Shown: positions 13,358 to 23,567 of the stretch, piece by piece
How positions within the stretch are numbered: the stretch's first letter is position 1
How the letters are laid out: every line of letters starts with the position of its first letter
Assembly: GCF_030813505.1 (NCBI RefSeq)
Contig: NZ_JAUSUE010000002.1
From: Pectinatus haikarae
GTDB taxonomy: Bacteria > Bacillota > Negativicutes > Selenomonadales > Selenomonadaceae
Direction: 5' to 3' (one strand)
Length of the DNA: 64,000 nt
Program-made: the position numbers and the translations under genes
Notes under the pieces: model-generated
Databases searched by the model: none
The model's input: only the letters and a program-made list of their open reading frames with translations
Told to the model about the DNA's origin: nothing

Positions 13358-15829
13358 TTATTTTACGACGATATTTACAAGTTTTTTTGGAACACAAATG
13401 GTTTTAATAATAGTTTTTCCTTCAGTCAATTCCTTAATGCGCGGAAGTTCAAGAGCTTGTTTTTTGAGTTCATCTGCGGTTATTTGTGAAGCTACCGTAA
13501 TTTTTTCGCGCACTTTACCATTTAACTGCACTACTATTTCAACTTCATCGGCAATGGTTGCTTCAACATCATACACTGGCCAGGCAGCTTTATGAATACT
13601 GTCGGATTTTCCGAGTTTCTGCCAGAGTTCTTCTGTTATATGGGGTGAAAAAGGTGCCAGCAGCAGTAAAAGATCAGTAGCTGTTTCGTTGATCAGACCA
13701 GCCTGCAGAGATTCATCTCTGGCGGCATAAAATGCATTGACGAGTTCCATGATAGAACTTATAGCTGTGTTGAAATTGGAACGTTCCGCTATATCTTCGG
13801 TGACTTTTTTTATTGTAACATGGAGAATGCGGCGCAATTCTTTTTCTTTTACCGTGAGAAGCGAAATATCAGTTTGTTTGTTTTCTTTTATTTCTGTTGA
13901 GAAATGGAGGACTATACGCCAAATGCGATTTAAAAACCTCCAGGCTCCTTCAACGCCTTGATCGCTCCATTCAAGATCACGCTCCGGCGGGGCAGCAAAT
14001 AGGATAAAAAGACGGGCTGTATCGGCGCCGTATTTACCTATTATTTCCTCAGGTGAAACTACATTGCCGATTGATTTGCTCATTTTTGAGCCATCCTTTA
14101 TGACCATGCCCTGTGTTAGGAGGTTTGTGAAAGGTTCATCAAAGTCCACAAGACCGGCATCCTTCAATACTTTAGTAAAAAATCTTGAATATAAAAGATG
14201 TAAAATGGCATGCTCGATACCGCCGATATATTGGTCAACAGGAAGCCAGCTGTTGACCAGAGCTCTGTCAAAGGGAGCTTTGGTGTTTTTGGCATCCGCA
14301 TAACGCATATAATACCATGATGAGCATATAAATGTATCCATGGTATCCGTTTCACGCTTAGCGGGACCGCCGCATTGAGGACAGGTGCAATTTACAAATG
14401 CTTCGCTGTGGGCAAGCGGGGATACAACACCCGGATCGAATTTCACGTCCTCCGGCAGTTTCACGGGCAGGTCTTTTTCGGGAACCAGAACGGTGCCGCA
14501 CTTTTCACAATAAATAACAGGTATCGGCGCGCCCCAATAACGCTGGCGGGATATGAGCCAATCGCGCAGACGATAGTTTATCCGCCGTTTTCCGCAGCCG
14601 TTCTTTTCCAGCCAGTCGATCATGGCAGGAATAGCCTTGCGATTATTCATTCCGGTAAATTCACCGGAATTTACTAATATACCGTCATCCACATAGGCAT
14701 CTGTCATTCTATCCAGGGTCAGCTGATTTTCAGCATCAGTTATGACTATTTTTTTGCCGAGTTTATACTTGCCGGCGAACATCCAGTCACGGCTGTCATG
14801 TGTGGGGACACCCATTACTGCGCCCGTGCCGTATTCAAACAGCACATAATTTGCTATCCAGATAGGAAATTTTTCACCGTTGAACGGATTGATCGCATAA
14901 GCGCCGGTGAACACGCCTTCCTTTTCTGATTTGTCCGAAGTACGGTCAAGCTCACTTTGATTATGTACACGTTCAATGAAGCTGCGTATCAGAGATTCGT
15001 CATTGCGTCCTTTGATCAATTTGTCTACAAGCGGATGTTCTGCCGCTAAAACCATATAACTTATACCAAACGCTGTATCGGGACGTGTTGTATATACAGT
15101 GACCTGCTCAGCGAAATCAGGAATTTCAAAAATGATTTCCGCGCCTTCACTGCGCCCTATCCAGTTATCCTGCATTGTTTTGACACGGTTTGGCCAGCCG
15201 GGCAGCTTATCCAGATCTTTAAGCAGAGTATCGGCATAATCTGTTATTTTAAGAAACCACTGAGTGAGATCTTTTTTTACTACAGGGGAGTCACAGCGCC
15301 AGCAGCGGCCCTCGATTACCTGCTCATTGGCAAGAACTGTTTTGCAGGAATCGCACCAATTGGCGGTAGCCTTTTTTCTGTAGGCAAGTCCTTTTTTATA
15401 GAAAACCTCGAATAAGTATTGAGTCCATCGGTAATAATCGGGATGGCAGGTTTGGACAAGTCTGTTCCAATCATAGGAAAGTCCCATCTGTTTTTGCTGA
15501 CGGATCATATTGTCCATGTTGTCATAAGTCCAGTCAGCCGGTTTTACACCGTGCTTGATCGCAGCATTTTCTGCGGGCATACCAAATGCGTCAAAGCCCA
15601 TTGGATGAAGAACATTGAACCCTTGCATTTTTTTGAAGCGTGCTAGTACATCGCCTATGGAATAATTTCTAACATGGCCCATATGCAAATTTCCTGATGG
15701 GTAAGGAAACATTTCGAGAACATAATATTTTTTCTTATCCGGCACATTATCAACAGTAGTATAGATACCATCCTTATCCCATTGAGTCTGCCATTTTTTT
15801 TCAATTTCCTGGGGGCAATATTTTTCCAT
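13358..15829 (-). CDS. leuS: Leucyl-tRNA synthetase
   Basis: Class I synthetase of 823 residues. The HIGH box reads PYPSGNLHMGHVRNY near residue 48. The zinc-like insert has CDSCKTVL and CWRCDSP. The editing (CP1) domain contains TTRPDTAFGISY and VMGVPTHDSRD. A second Cys cluster occurs at CEKCGTVLVPE. The KMSKS loop is KMSKSIGNVVSP, and the C-terminal part carries the anticodon-binding domain and the small Leu-specific tail. AAGGAGG precedes the ATG. Expression is governed by the T-box leader immediately upstream. Confidence 0.97.
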   Translation of the reverse strand: MEKYCPQEIEKKWQTQWDKDGIYTTVDNVPDKKKYYVLEMFPYPSGNLHMGHVRNYSIGDVLARFKKMQGFNVLHPMGFDAFGMPAENAAIKHGVKPADWTYDNMDNMIRQQKQMGLSYDWNRLVQTCHPDYYRWTQYLFEVFYKKGLAYRKKATANWCDSCKTVLANEQVIEGRCWRCDSPVVKKDLTQWFLKITDYADTLLKDLDKLPGWPNRVKTMQDNWIGRSEGAEIIFEIPDFAEQVTVYTTRPDTAFGISYMVLAAEHPLVDKLIKGRNDESLIRSFIERVHNQSELDRTSDKSEKEGVFTGAYAINPFNGEKFPIWIANYVLFEYGTGAVMGVPTHDSRDWMFAGKYKLGKKIVITDAENQLTLDRMTDAYVDDGILVNSGEFTGMNNRKAIPAMIDWLEKNGCGKRRINYRLRDWLISRQRYWGAPIPVIYCEKCGTVLVPEKDLPVKLPEDVKFDPGVVSPLAHSEAFVNCTCPQCGGPAKRETDTMDTFICSSWYYMRYADAKNTKAPFDRALVNSWLPVDQYIGGIEHAILHLLYSRFFTKVLKDAGLVDFDEPFTNLLTQGMVIKDGSKMSKSIGNVVSPEEIIGKYGADTARLFILFAAPPERDLEWSDQGVEGAWRFLNRIWRIVLHFSTEIKENKQTDISLLTVKEKELRRILHVTIKKVTEDIAERSNFNTAISSIMELVNAFYAARDESLQAGLINETATDLLLLLAPFSPHITEELWQKLGKSDSIHKAAWPVYDVEATIADEVEIVVQLNGKVREKITVASQITADELKKQALELPRIKELTEGKTIIKTICVPKKLVNIVVK

Positions 15830-15844
15830 TGAAAATCCTCCTTA

Positions 15845-16090
15845 AAATAAAAAAGCCCCTGGCGCAAAAGCCAAGGACGATAATATCGCGGTACCACCCT
15901 GATTGGCAGCAGTGCTGCCCACTCAAAATATTAACGCTATCAACGCCGATTTTATCGGAAGTCTCAACAGTGAGTTCAAAACAGATATATACCGATTCGC
16001 ATCAACCATCGGCTTTCTGTAAAATATACCTGAGTCTACTATTCTGCATCATAGACTGCTAAATGTTATTTTTTAAAACTGGTCCTTATT
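15845..16090 (-). promoter_or_regulatory. Leucine T-box riboswitch of leuS
   Basis: On the minus strand the T-box core AGGGTGGTACCGCG lies at 15900-15887, followed by the terminator stem CCTTGGC/GCCAGGG (within 15878-15855) and a T run at 15854-15848. In the stem I specifier loop the sequence GAACTCAC offers CTC (15974-15972), a leucine codon, fitting leuS. Uncharged tRNA-Leu would stabilise the antiterminator. The dnaE start is divergent. Confidence 0.93.
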
Positions 16091-16116
16091 ATAAGGGTTC
16101 ACTCTGCTAAAGTCAA
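16088..16116 (-). promoter_or_regulatory. Promoter of the leuS T-box transcript
   Basis: On the minus strand: TTGACT (complement of 16111-16116), 17-base spacer, TATAAT (complement of 16088-16093). Confidence 0.7.
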
Positions 16117-16202
16117 GATAACTGTAAAGGCAGTTTTATAATATGAAGGGATATGATAAAATGTTTATACAGACAATAAATGAATCAGAGGTAATAGGGT
16201 AA

Positions 16203-19200
16203 ATGCAGGAAATAAAAGAACAGGATCAATTTGTACATCTTCATGTACATACGGAGTACAGCCTGTTAGACGGTGCGAGCCGCATAAAGAAATTGGTGGA
16301 AAAAGCAAAAAAAATGGGCATGCCTGCAGTTGCTATAACGGATCACGGCAATATGTACGGTGCAGTGGAATTTTATAAGGCAGCCAAAGCTGTGGGAATA
16401 AAACCTGTTATCGGGTGTGAGGTTTATGTGGCACCGCATGACCGCCATGATAATTTTGAAGTAAATGGTGTGAGATATCATCATTTGATTTTACTGGCAG
16501 AAAATGATACAGGCTATAAAAATTTGGTCAAGCTGGTGTCTCTGGCCAATATAGAGGGGATGTATTATAAACCGAGGGTTGATAAAGATCTGCTGCGTGA
16601 ATATCATACAGGGATAATAGCATTAAGCGCATGCATAGCCGGTGAAATTCCTCACGCTATATTGTATGGCGAACCGGATGATACGGAAAAAATTTTAAAT
16701 GAGTATGTAGAAATTTTCGGCAAGAATAATTTTTTTCTTGAATTGCAAAATCATGGTCTTGCAGAAGAACAAAAAGTCAATGCAGTATTGATTGAATTGG
16801 CTCAAAAAAAGGGTTTGGAGCTTATAGCTACAAATGATATTCACTATTTGGAAAAAAAAGACAGCGAATTTCATGATGTATTGCTGTGTATTCAAATGGG
16901 AAAAATTTTAACGGATACCGATCGTATGAAATTTTCGAGTGATGAATATTATTTGAAATCGGCAGAGGAGATGAATGCACTTTTTCCGTCTGTACCGTCA
17001 GCTATTTGTAATTCTCTCAAAATAGCGGAGCGATGCAACGTCGATTTTGAATTCGGTCATTTGCATTTACCGCAATTTCCCTTGCCTGAGGGAGTCAGTG
17101 ACAAACAGTATTTGCGTGATCTATGTGAAAAAAATCTTCCCTTGCGCTATAGCGATATAACTGATGAAGTGCGGAAACGGCTGGACTATGAATTGAGCAT
17201 AATTAACCGCATGGGATATGACAGCTACTTCCTCATAGTCTGGGATTTTATCAACTTTGCCCGCAATAATAAGATAGTAGTCGGACCGGGCCGAGGCTCG
17301 GCTGCCGGCAGCATAGTAGCGTTTTTACTAAGTATAACGGATATCGATCCGCTGGCATATGATTTGCTTTTTGAAAGGTTTTTAAATCCGGAAAGAGTAA
17401 CAATGCCTGATATTGATATTGATTTCTGCTATATAAGACGGGAAGAAGTCATTGAATATGTCAAACGCCGTTATGGAGAAGATCACGTTGCGCAAATAAT
17501 CACTTTTGGTACAATGGCAGCACGCGGCGCTATACGTGATGTAGGGCGTGTGCTGGATATACCTTACAATGATGTTGATAAAGTAGCAAAAATGGTGCCG
17601 ACAGAACTTGGGATGACACTTGATAAAGCTTTGAAAAATTCAAAGGAACTGCACCATATTTATGAAAATGATGCTGTTATACATCGGATGATAGATTTTG
17701 CCAGAGATATCGAGGGCATGCCGCGGCATTCGTCAACTCATGCTGCCGGCATAGTGATTGCGAGACAGCCACTGACTGATTATGTGCCTGTACAGATATC
17801 TGAAGGTACACTGGTTACACAGTATGATAAAGATTATGTTGAACAGCTTGGGCTGCTGAAAATGGATTTTTTGGGTCTGCGTACTCTGACGGTAATAAGT
17901 GATGCGGTAAAGAATATAAGAGAAAATACAGGAAATAATATCGATATAGGAGATATTCCGCTGAATGATGCGGCAACCGCAAAAATGCTTCGCACCGGTG
18001 ATACCTGCGGTGTATTTCAGATGGAATCGCCGGGCATGACTGCCTTGGTAAGAGATTTGCAGCCGGATGGATTCGTGGATCTTATTCCGCTTGTAGCATT
18101 GTACCGGCCGGGACCTTTGGGCAGTGGCATGGTAACGGATTTTATAGATGGCCGCCGTGGGAAAAAAAAGGTAAGCTATATGCATCCATTGCTGGAGCCT
18201 ATTTTGAAAGAAACATTTGGTGTCGTCCTGTATCAGGAACAGGTCATGCAGGTAGTACAGGTTCTGGCAGGATTCACTCTTGGACAGGCTGACATACTGC
18301 GCAGGGCAATGGGCAAGAAAAAGCATGATGTTCTTATGGCTCAGAAAGAAAATTTTCTGCTCGGTACGGCTGAAAAAGATATAGATAAAAATCTTGCCGA
18401 AAAGATCTTTGATTTGCTGGTTAATTTTGCTGATTATGGTTTCAATAAATCCCACAGCGCCGCATATGCGCTTGTAGCTTATCAGACGGCATATCTGAAG
18501 GCTCATTATCCGCATGAATATATGGCTGCCATGCTGACCAGCTTCATGACAAATTCTGATAAAATCAAAAATTATATAGAACAATGCCAACATATGGGGA
18601 TAAAGATACTGCCGCCTGATATAAATCTAAGCGGAGCGGGGTTTACCGCCGATCTCCAAAAAAATGGAATAAGATTTGGCTTGGCAGCTATAAAAAATGT
18701 TGGTGAGGCAGCAATGATCGATATTATTGAGATACGCAAAAATGACGGTCCCTTTTCTTCGGTTATGGATTTTTGCTGCCGTGTTGACAGCCGCGTTGTC
18801 AATAAACGTGTTCTTGAATATCTTATACGTGCGGGGGCTTTTGATTCTTTTGGAGATAAAAGATCACAACTGCTAAAAATTATTGACCAGTTTATAGAAA
18901 CAGCGCTGCTGAAAAGAAAAGATGCCGACAGTGGTCAGCTGTCATTGTTTGGTGAGACTACCGGCACAGAAAAAATTATATTGCCTGATATTCCTGAATT
19001 GCCATTAATGGAACTGCTTAATTCGGAAAAAGAAATAACAGGTTTTTATATCACGGGACATCCGCTTGATCTGTACAGAGAAAAATTAAAAAATATAAAA
19101 TCTCTTGCGCAGCTGACAGAGGAAAATGTCAGGGACAACACTTATGTAAAAATAGCCGGTTTGATAGCAAACGTGAAAAAAATGACCACACGCAAGGGGG

Positions 19201-19616
19201 ATACCATGTGTGTGCTGCAAGTTGAAGACTTTACTAAAACCGTAGAAGTAGTTGTTTTTCCGAATGTTTTTTATGAAGCGGTAAATATTATAATGCCGGA
19301 AACGGCAATTATTGTTTCCGGTAAAATAAATCTGCTAGACAGTGGTTTTAAGATAATAGCAGGAAAATTATGTGCGCTTGCCGATTATAAGGAGACTTTC
19401 TGGATTCAAATAAATGCCATGCAGGAAAAGGAAGAAGTGTTGAAAAATTTAAAAGATATATTGGTAGATCATCATGGTGATCATATGGTTTGTTTCTATT
19501 TTGTCACTAATAATAAAAAAATAAAGGCACAGGAAGAATACTGGATCGACGGCAGTAACGAAGTAATCGGTGAAATCGAGGGATTACTGGGGAAAAATTC
19601 TGTCAGAGTAAGCTGA
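16203..19616 (+). CDS. dnaE: DNA polymerase III alpha subunit, DnaE type
   Basis: Replicative polymerase catalytic subunit of 1137 residues. The N-terminal PHP domain is intact at its first motif (HVHTEYSLLDGASR, residues 13-26) and at ITDHGNMYG. The polymerase active site shows VGPGRGSAAGS and the paired catalytic Asp in PDIDIDF near residue 402. Further on come the helix-hairpin-helix part and, near residues 960-1040, the OB-fold nucleic-acid domain (VKIAGLIANVKKM). It lacks an inserted 3'-5' exonuclease, so it is the DnaE rather than the PolC type. It stands between the leuS leader and a metallohydrolase. ATG 16203 has only a weak SD. Confidence 0.97.
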   Translation: MQEIKEQDQFVHLHVHTEYSLLDGASRIKKLVEKAKKMGMPAVAITDHGNMYGAVEFYKAAKAVGIKPVIGCEVYVAPHDRHDNFEVNGVRYHHLILLAENDTGYKNLVKLVSLANIEGMYYKPRVDKDLLREYHTGIIALSACIAGEIPHAILYGEPDDTEKILNEYVEIFGKNNFFLELQNHGLAEEQKVNAVLIELAQKKGLELIATNDIHYLEKKDSEFHDVLLCIQMGKILTDTDRMKFSSDEYYLKSAEEMNALFPSVPSAICNSLKIAERCNVDFEFGHLHLPQFPLPEGVSDKQYLRDLCEKNLPLRYSDITDEVRKRLDYELSIINRMGYDSYFLIVWDFINFARNNKIVVGPGRGSAAGSIVAFLLSITDIDPLAYDLLFERFLNPERVTMPDIDIDFCYIRREEVIEYVKRRYGEDHVAQIITFGTMAARGAIRDVGRVLDIPYNDVDKVAKMVPTELGMTLDKALKNSKELHHIYENDAVIHRMIDFARDIEGMPRHSSTHAAGIVIARQPLTDYVPVQISEGTLVTQYDKDYVEQLGLLKMDFLGLRTLTVISDAVKNIRENTGNNIDIGDIPLNDAATAKMLRTGDTCGVFQMESPGMTALVRDLQPDGFVDLIPLVALYRPGPLGSGMVTDFIDGRRGKKKVSYMHPLLEPILKETFGVVLYQEQVMQVVQVLAGFTLGQADILRRAMGKKKHDVLMAQKENFLLGTAEKDIDKNLAEKIFDLLVNFADYGFNKSHSAAYALVAYQTAYLKAHYPHEYMAAMLTSFMTNSDKIKNYIEQCQHMGIKILPPDINLSGAGFTADLQKNGIRFGLAAIKNVGEAAMIDIIEIRKNDGPFSSVMDFCCRVDSRVVNKRVLEYLIRAGAFDSFGDKRSQLLKIIDQFIETALLKRKDADSGQLSLFGETTGTEKIILPDIPELPLMELLNSEKEITGFYITGHPLDLYREKLKNIKSLAQLTEENVRDNTYVKIAGLIANVKKMTTRKGDTMCVLQVEDFTKTVEVVVFPNVFYEAVNIIMPETAIIVSGKINLLDSGFKIIAGKLCALADYKETFWIQINAMQEKEEVLKNLKDILVDHHGDHMVCFYFVTNNKKIKAQEEYWIDGSNEVIGEIEGLLGKNSVRVS

Positions 19617-19662
19617 TATTCATTGTCAGTTTATCAAATAATGTGCCAAGGGGGGAATATAG

Positions 19663-21279
19663 GTGAATTTACAATTTTTGGGAGCGGCTCATACTGTTAC
19701 AGGATCATGCTACTTATTGGAAGCAAATGGGAAAAAAATACTGATTGACTGCGGAATGTTTCAAGGTGGCCGTCAGCTGAGGGAAATGAATTATAAACCG
19801 TTTGTTTTTTCGGCAAAGCAAATAGATGCATTATTACTTACACATGCTCATATAGATCATTGCGGTCTTATCCCGAAACTTTGCAGAGAAGGTTTTAAGG
19901 GAAGTATATATGCCACTAAAGCTACTTGTGATCTGGCGGGAATCATGCTGCCTGACAGTGCTCATATTCAGGAAAGTGATGCCGAAATAATAAATCGCAA
20001 GGGTATGCGTACAGGGAGAGTGCCGACTGCTCCTTTGTATACAGTGGAAGATGCGCAAAAATCGCTTGCTCAGTTTGTTTCGCTTGATTATGGTGAAGAA
20101 ATTAGGCTTACAAATGAAATAAGTGCTGTATTTCGTGATGCGGGGCATATTCTGGGCTCATCCTTCATTGAAGTATACGTGCATGAAAATGGCAAAAAAG
20201 CTGTTAAATTTGTTTTTTCGGGTGATATCGGTCAACCGGGCCAGCCAATAATAAAAGATCCTGAGCCTATATATGATGCGGATTGTTTGATTGTCGAATC
20301 AACGTATGGTGACAGAGTCCATCAGATATATGACAAGGAAACTGCGCTTGCAGAAATAATTAATGATACAATGGATCGTGGCGGAAATCTTATTATTCCG
20401 GCATTTGCTGTCGGGCGCACACAGACGCTGCTTTATTATCTGTATCGTCTGTGGAAAATGCACCGCATTGATGATGTGCCGATCATTATAGACAGTCCCC
20501 TTGCTATAGCGGCGACAAAGGTTTTTGCGGAAAACATGAAGCTGTTTGATGATGAAACGATCGCTATGCTGCAGCAAAATGGGAAGCTTCCCGCGATGCC
20601 GCAGATCAAGATGTGCAAGACTGCTGAAGAATCGAAGGTTTTGAACAGCAGTGAAGGTTCTGCTATAATTATTTCGGCCAGCGGTATGTGCGATGCAGGA
20701 AGAATACTTCATCATTTAAAGCATAATCTCTGGCGTCCGGAATCGACAGTGCTTTTTGTTGGCTATCAGGCTGAAGGATCATTAGGACGACGCCTCACAG
20801 ACGGAGTTAAAAGAGTAAAAATATTGGGAGAAGACATTGCTGTACGGGCTAGAATTGCGCAATTGGATGGATTTTCCGCGCATGGAGATTGCAATCAGAT
20901 ACTTGAATGGATGGAGCATATCAATTTGAAAGGACCAAGGCAGGTATTTTTGGTGCATGGTGAATCAATGGCAATAAAGTCTCTGGAGAATAAAATAAAA
21001 ACGGCATATGAATGCAATGTATATGCACCTTTTTATGCTGATACCGCAGATATAAATGAGACTGGCTGCAAAATAATTCCCGCAGATATACCGCAAGTGG
21101 CTGTCGAAAAAGAAATGGAAGAATTTTTGCAGCTGCTTGATGCAGATTATCGACGTTGGCGCAAAAAGCTGCTTTCGGCAGTCGTCAGAAATCCTCAGAT
21201 TATGGAGAGTGCAATACGGCAGGCGGAAAAAGGCTGGCGATATGTAAAGCGCATGTTTAAAGATTTTGGTATAAATTAA
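19663..21279 (+). CDS. Beta-CASP metallo-beta-lactamase-fold RNA hydrolase
   Basis: A 538-residue protein with the metallo-beta-lactamase motif THAHIDHCG near residue 65, further metal ligands in DAGHILGSS and FSGDIG, and the beta-CASP insertion (AFAVGRTQTLLYYL, ASGMCDAGRILHHL). The closing His motif appears as GFSAHGDCNQILEW and VHGE. Such proteins (CPSF73/YsgH-like) act on RNA. A C-terminal extension of about 75 residues follows the catalytic part. The start is GTG 19663 with GGGGGG at 19651-19656. The DUF1292 gene follows 12 bases later, so they share a transcript. Confidence 0.87.
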   Translation: MNLQFLGAAHTVTGSCYLLEANGKKILIDCGMFQGGRQLREMNYKPFVFSAKQIDALLLTHAHIDHCGLIPKLCREGFKGSIYATKATCDLAGIMLPDSAHIQESDAEIINRKGMRTGRVPTAPLYTVEDAQKSLAQFVSLDYGEEIRLTNEISAVFRDAGHILGSSFIEVYVHENGKKAVKFVFSGDIGQPGQPIIKDPEPIYDADCLIVESTYGDRVHQIYDKETALAEIINDTMDRGGNLIIPAFAVGRTQTLLYYLYRLWKMHRIDDVPIIIDSPLAIAATKVFAENMKLFDDETIAMLQQNGKLPAMPQIKMCKTAEESKVLNSSEGSAIIISASGMCDAGRILHHLKHNLWRPESTVLFVGYQAEGSLGRRLTDGVKRVKILGEDIAVRARIAQLDGFSAHGDCNQILEWMEHINLKGPRQVFLVHGESMAIKSLENKIKTAYECNVYAPFYADTADINETGCKIIPADIPQVAVEKEMEEFLQLLDADYRRWRKKLLSAVVRNPQIMESAIRQAEKGWRYVKRMFKDFGIN

Positions 21280-21291
21280 AAGGAGAAAAAA

Positions 21292-21615
21292 ATGAACGAT
21301 AAATTTAAAGAGACAGAAGCAGAATTCAATGATGATAATATTATTGAAATGACAGACGAAGATGGCAATATCCACTATTTTTATGAAGAAATGAAGTTTA
21401 TGGCGAAGGGAACTCAATATGCTGTCTTAAGTTTTTTTAATACAGATGAAGATGATTCAGATGGCAGCGAAGAAGTTTTTCATGAGAATGATACCACTAT
21501 TGCCAAGGTCGTAAAAAACAAAATCGGTGAAGATGAATATCTAACACCTACTGATGAAGAGTTTACCTCTGCTGTGGAAGTCTATGAAAAAATTGAAGAA
21601 AGTGATTTCGAATAA
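21292..21615 (+). CDS. DUF1292 (YrzB-like) acidic protein
   Basis: A 107-residue, strongly acidic cytoplasmic protein. The motif IIEMTDEDGNIHYFYEEMKF followed by YAVLSFF resembles DUF1292, a widespread Firmicutes family of unknown role often encoded near yrrL and mtrR-type housekeeping genes. After an acidic linker (DEDDSDGSEE) a second short segment resembles the family's C-terminal strand (DEYLTPTDEEFTSAVEVYEKI). AAAAGGAG precedes the ATG. It is co-transcribed with the beta-CASP gene. Confidence 0.75.
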   Translation: MNDKFKETEAEFNDDNIIEMTDEDGNIHYFYEEMKFMAKGTQYAVLSFFNTDEDDSDGSEEVFHENDTTIAKVVKNKIGEDEYLTPTDEEFTSAVEVYEKIEESDFE

Positions 21616-21647
21616 GATTACCGATGATTATAGATGTAATGCTTGAC

Positions 21648-22907
21648 TTATAGCGGACTTACATTATCGGTATCTATATAGACAGGGGATAGATAAAAAT
21701 CTTTTCCGGCCGGTGCTACTTTATTGAAGGAAAGAGCGTGCAGGTCTGTAGCGAGTATATCGTAATGCAGCAGGCTCTGCAGTTTGTCATCTGAATTCTG
21801 CCAAAATTGTCTTTGTGAAAAGAATTTGGTCGTTTTTAAGATGGGAGGGATGGAAGAATCTGTTTTTATTTTTTTTAATATTTTTCTTCCATTTGCATTA
21901 AATGCCAGTACGCGTGCATAGGCTGCACCAAATATGTCAAAGTCAGTTAAAGAAGCTTTATCCAGATCCATCAAAATATGCAGCAGACTGCGCTGCAGTC
22001 TGCTGTAATGCAGGTGTTTGCTTTTCATCATACTGAGCATAGCGTCAATGCTGTCGGCGGTGCAGGCTGCCTTGAGTATTCTATATTCAAGACCGCTGCC
22101 AATGCCGCTGAATTGTCTGAGCCTGTCAGCAGAGGACGTACGGATCTTTGCCATCATACTGCGCGCCAGATTTTCTGTAAAAGAAATGTTGTCGGTATTT
22201 TTTAATATGCTTTGCATATAAAAATAACAGCTGTCAGGGATGGCGCACTGTATTTTTTGTAATGATGTACTGTCGCTTTTAAGAATTTTTCTTATAGAAG
22301 AAGCGCTTGAAAAAGAACCGGTGAAAACGCTGCTGCCATGATTGGCTTTTTTTCTCTTTATCGCTATAGCAGAAAAATTGGCTTGTTCTTTTTCCATGGC
22401 TTTTAGGTATTCTATGGCCAGTATCGTATTGGGCGCTTTTAGAGAAAAATTTATCTGCGGTATGTATTCTTCAATTGCTTTTTCCACTGCTGCAGCATAT
22501 GTCATACCACTCCTCAAGCTTTCGCGCAGTTTTTTACCATCCAATTGATGATTGAGAAGATGTGCGGCTTTCTTTAAGGCATTTATGTCAGCGGTTTCAC
22601 TGCCGAAACAAAGCATGTCAATGCAACCAAGACGACAGAGCAGTGATACTGCCCCTTGTGCAAATCCTTCGGCACTTCTGACGGCAAAGGCGGCCGGCAG
22701 TTCAAGAACAAGATCGGCGCCGCCGAGTACGGACAGGGAGGCTCTCTGCCATTTATCAAAAATAGCAGTATCACCGCGCTGCGTGAAACTGCCGCTCATC
22801 AAAGCGATGCAGAAAGCATCATTGTAATTATTTTTTATTGTCTCAATGAGGTATTTATGTCCGTTGTGAAACGGATTGAATTCAGCAATTATGGCAAATA
22901 CTTTCAT
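21648..22907 (-). CDS. tmcAL: tRNA(Met) cytidine acetate ligase
   Basis: Nucleotidyltransferase-superfamily enzyme that acetylates C34 of elongator tRNA-Met using acetate and ATP; formerly YlbM. The N-terminus carries IIAEFNPFHNGHKYLIE with the HxGH motif, followed by MSGSFTQRGDTAIFDKWQRA, both typical of the family. The length of 419 residues is normal. AAAGGAT precedes the ATG. It runs opposite to the genes on both sides and the divergent yceD promoter lies about 80 bases upstream. Confidence 0.92.
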   Translation of the reverse strand: MKVFAIIAEFNPFHNGHKYLIETIKNNYNDAFCIALMSGSFTQRGDTAIFDKWQRASLSVLGGADLVLELPAAFAVRSAEGFAQGAVSLLCRLGCIDMLCFGSETADINALKKAAHLLNHQLDGKKLRESLRSGMTYAAAVEKAIEEYIPQINFSLKAPNTILAIEYLKAMEKEQANFSAIAIKRKKANHGSSVFTGSFSSASSIRKILKSDSTSLQKIQCAIPDSCYFYMQSILKNTDNISFTENLARSMMAKIRTSSADRLRQFSGIGSGLEYRILKAACTADSIDAMLSMMKSKHLHYSRLQRSLLHILMDLDKASLTDFDIFGAAYARVLAFNANGRKILKKIKTDSSIPPILKTTKFFSQRQFWQNSDDKLQSLLHYDILATDLHALSFNKVAPAGKDFYLSPVYIDTDNVSPL

Positions 22908-22985
22908 ATTGGTATCCTTTCAAATGCTTTTAATGTATATATTATATGATGAAAAATGAGTTTTGCAAAAAAATTTGAAACTGAT

Positions 22986-23014
22986 TTGACAAAATATATA
23001 GTGCCCGCTATAAT
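22986..23014 (+). promoter_or_regulatory. Consensus sigma-A promoter of yceD-rpmF
   Basis: TTGACA (22986-22991), 17-base spacer, TATAAT (23009-23014), a full consensus match about 20 bases before the gene. Strong expression is expected. Confidence 0.85.
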
Positions 23015-23033
23015 AAGTTGAGGTTGTTATCTT

Positions 23034-23534
23034 ATGATGAAAATAAAGTTATCCGATGTAAACAATGCTAGTGGTGGGAGATACGAATTTGTTTTTGATA
23101 TACCCGCCGGCGAATTTGATTTTCCTGCTGACGATTATCATATTGATGGCACAATAAAAGTGAGAGGCACAGCTGAAAATACAGGTGTGGGGTATCGCTT
23201 TGAAGGCAGGATAGATTGTCATAGGTGCTTTGTTTGCGATCATTGTCTGGAAGAAGTTGCGGAAGATCAGGTTCATGCTTTTGATGAAATTTATAAGGAA
23301 GATGTTTCTGCTTTGCAGGACGCGAACTTATTCAGCGGCGATTCTATAGATATCGCTGATTTGGTGCGTGATGTTGTTATTGCCGGGCAACCGATAAGCA
23401 ATGTCTGCAAACCTGATTGTAAGGGGTTGTGTCCTCAATGTGGTGTAAATCTCAATAAAAGTGAGTGCAGCTGTGACCGTACAGTGGTTGATGTACGTTT
23501 GGCAGTATTGAAAAAGCTGCTGGAAAAGAATTAG
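23034..23534 (+). CDS. yceD: YceD/DUF177 large-subunit rRNA accumulation protein
   Basis: A 166-residue protein of the DUF177 family, which affects 23S rRNA accumulation and precedes rpmF in many bacteria. The middle has CHRCFVCDHCLEE and the C-terminal part has the conserved cluster CKPDCKGLCPQCGVNLNKS followed by CSC, likely a zinc site. ATG 23034 is preceded by GAGGTTG. The neighbour rpmF starts 33 bases downstream, so the pair is an operon as usual. Confidence 0.9.
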   Translation: MMKIKLSDVNNASGGRYEFVFDIPAGEFDFPADDYHIDGTIKVRGTAENTGVGYRFEGRIDCHRCFVCDHCLEEVAEDQVHAFDEIYKEDVSALQDANLFSGDSIDIADLVRDVVIAGQPISNVCKPDCKGLCPQCGVNLNKSECSCDRTVVDVRLAVLKKLLEKN

Positions 23535-23567
23535 TTTAGTATTGGATCTTTTAAGGAGGTGTTTTTG

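Noticed and set aside
17733..18593. 286-codon minus-strand frame opposite dnaE
   Set aside because: It lies wholly within the confirmed dnaE gene, has no SD and a protein-like composition only by mirroring dnaE codons.
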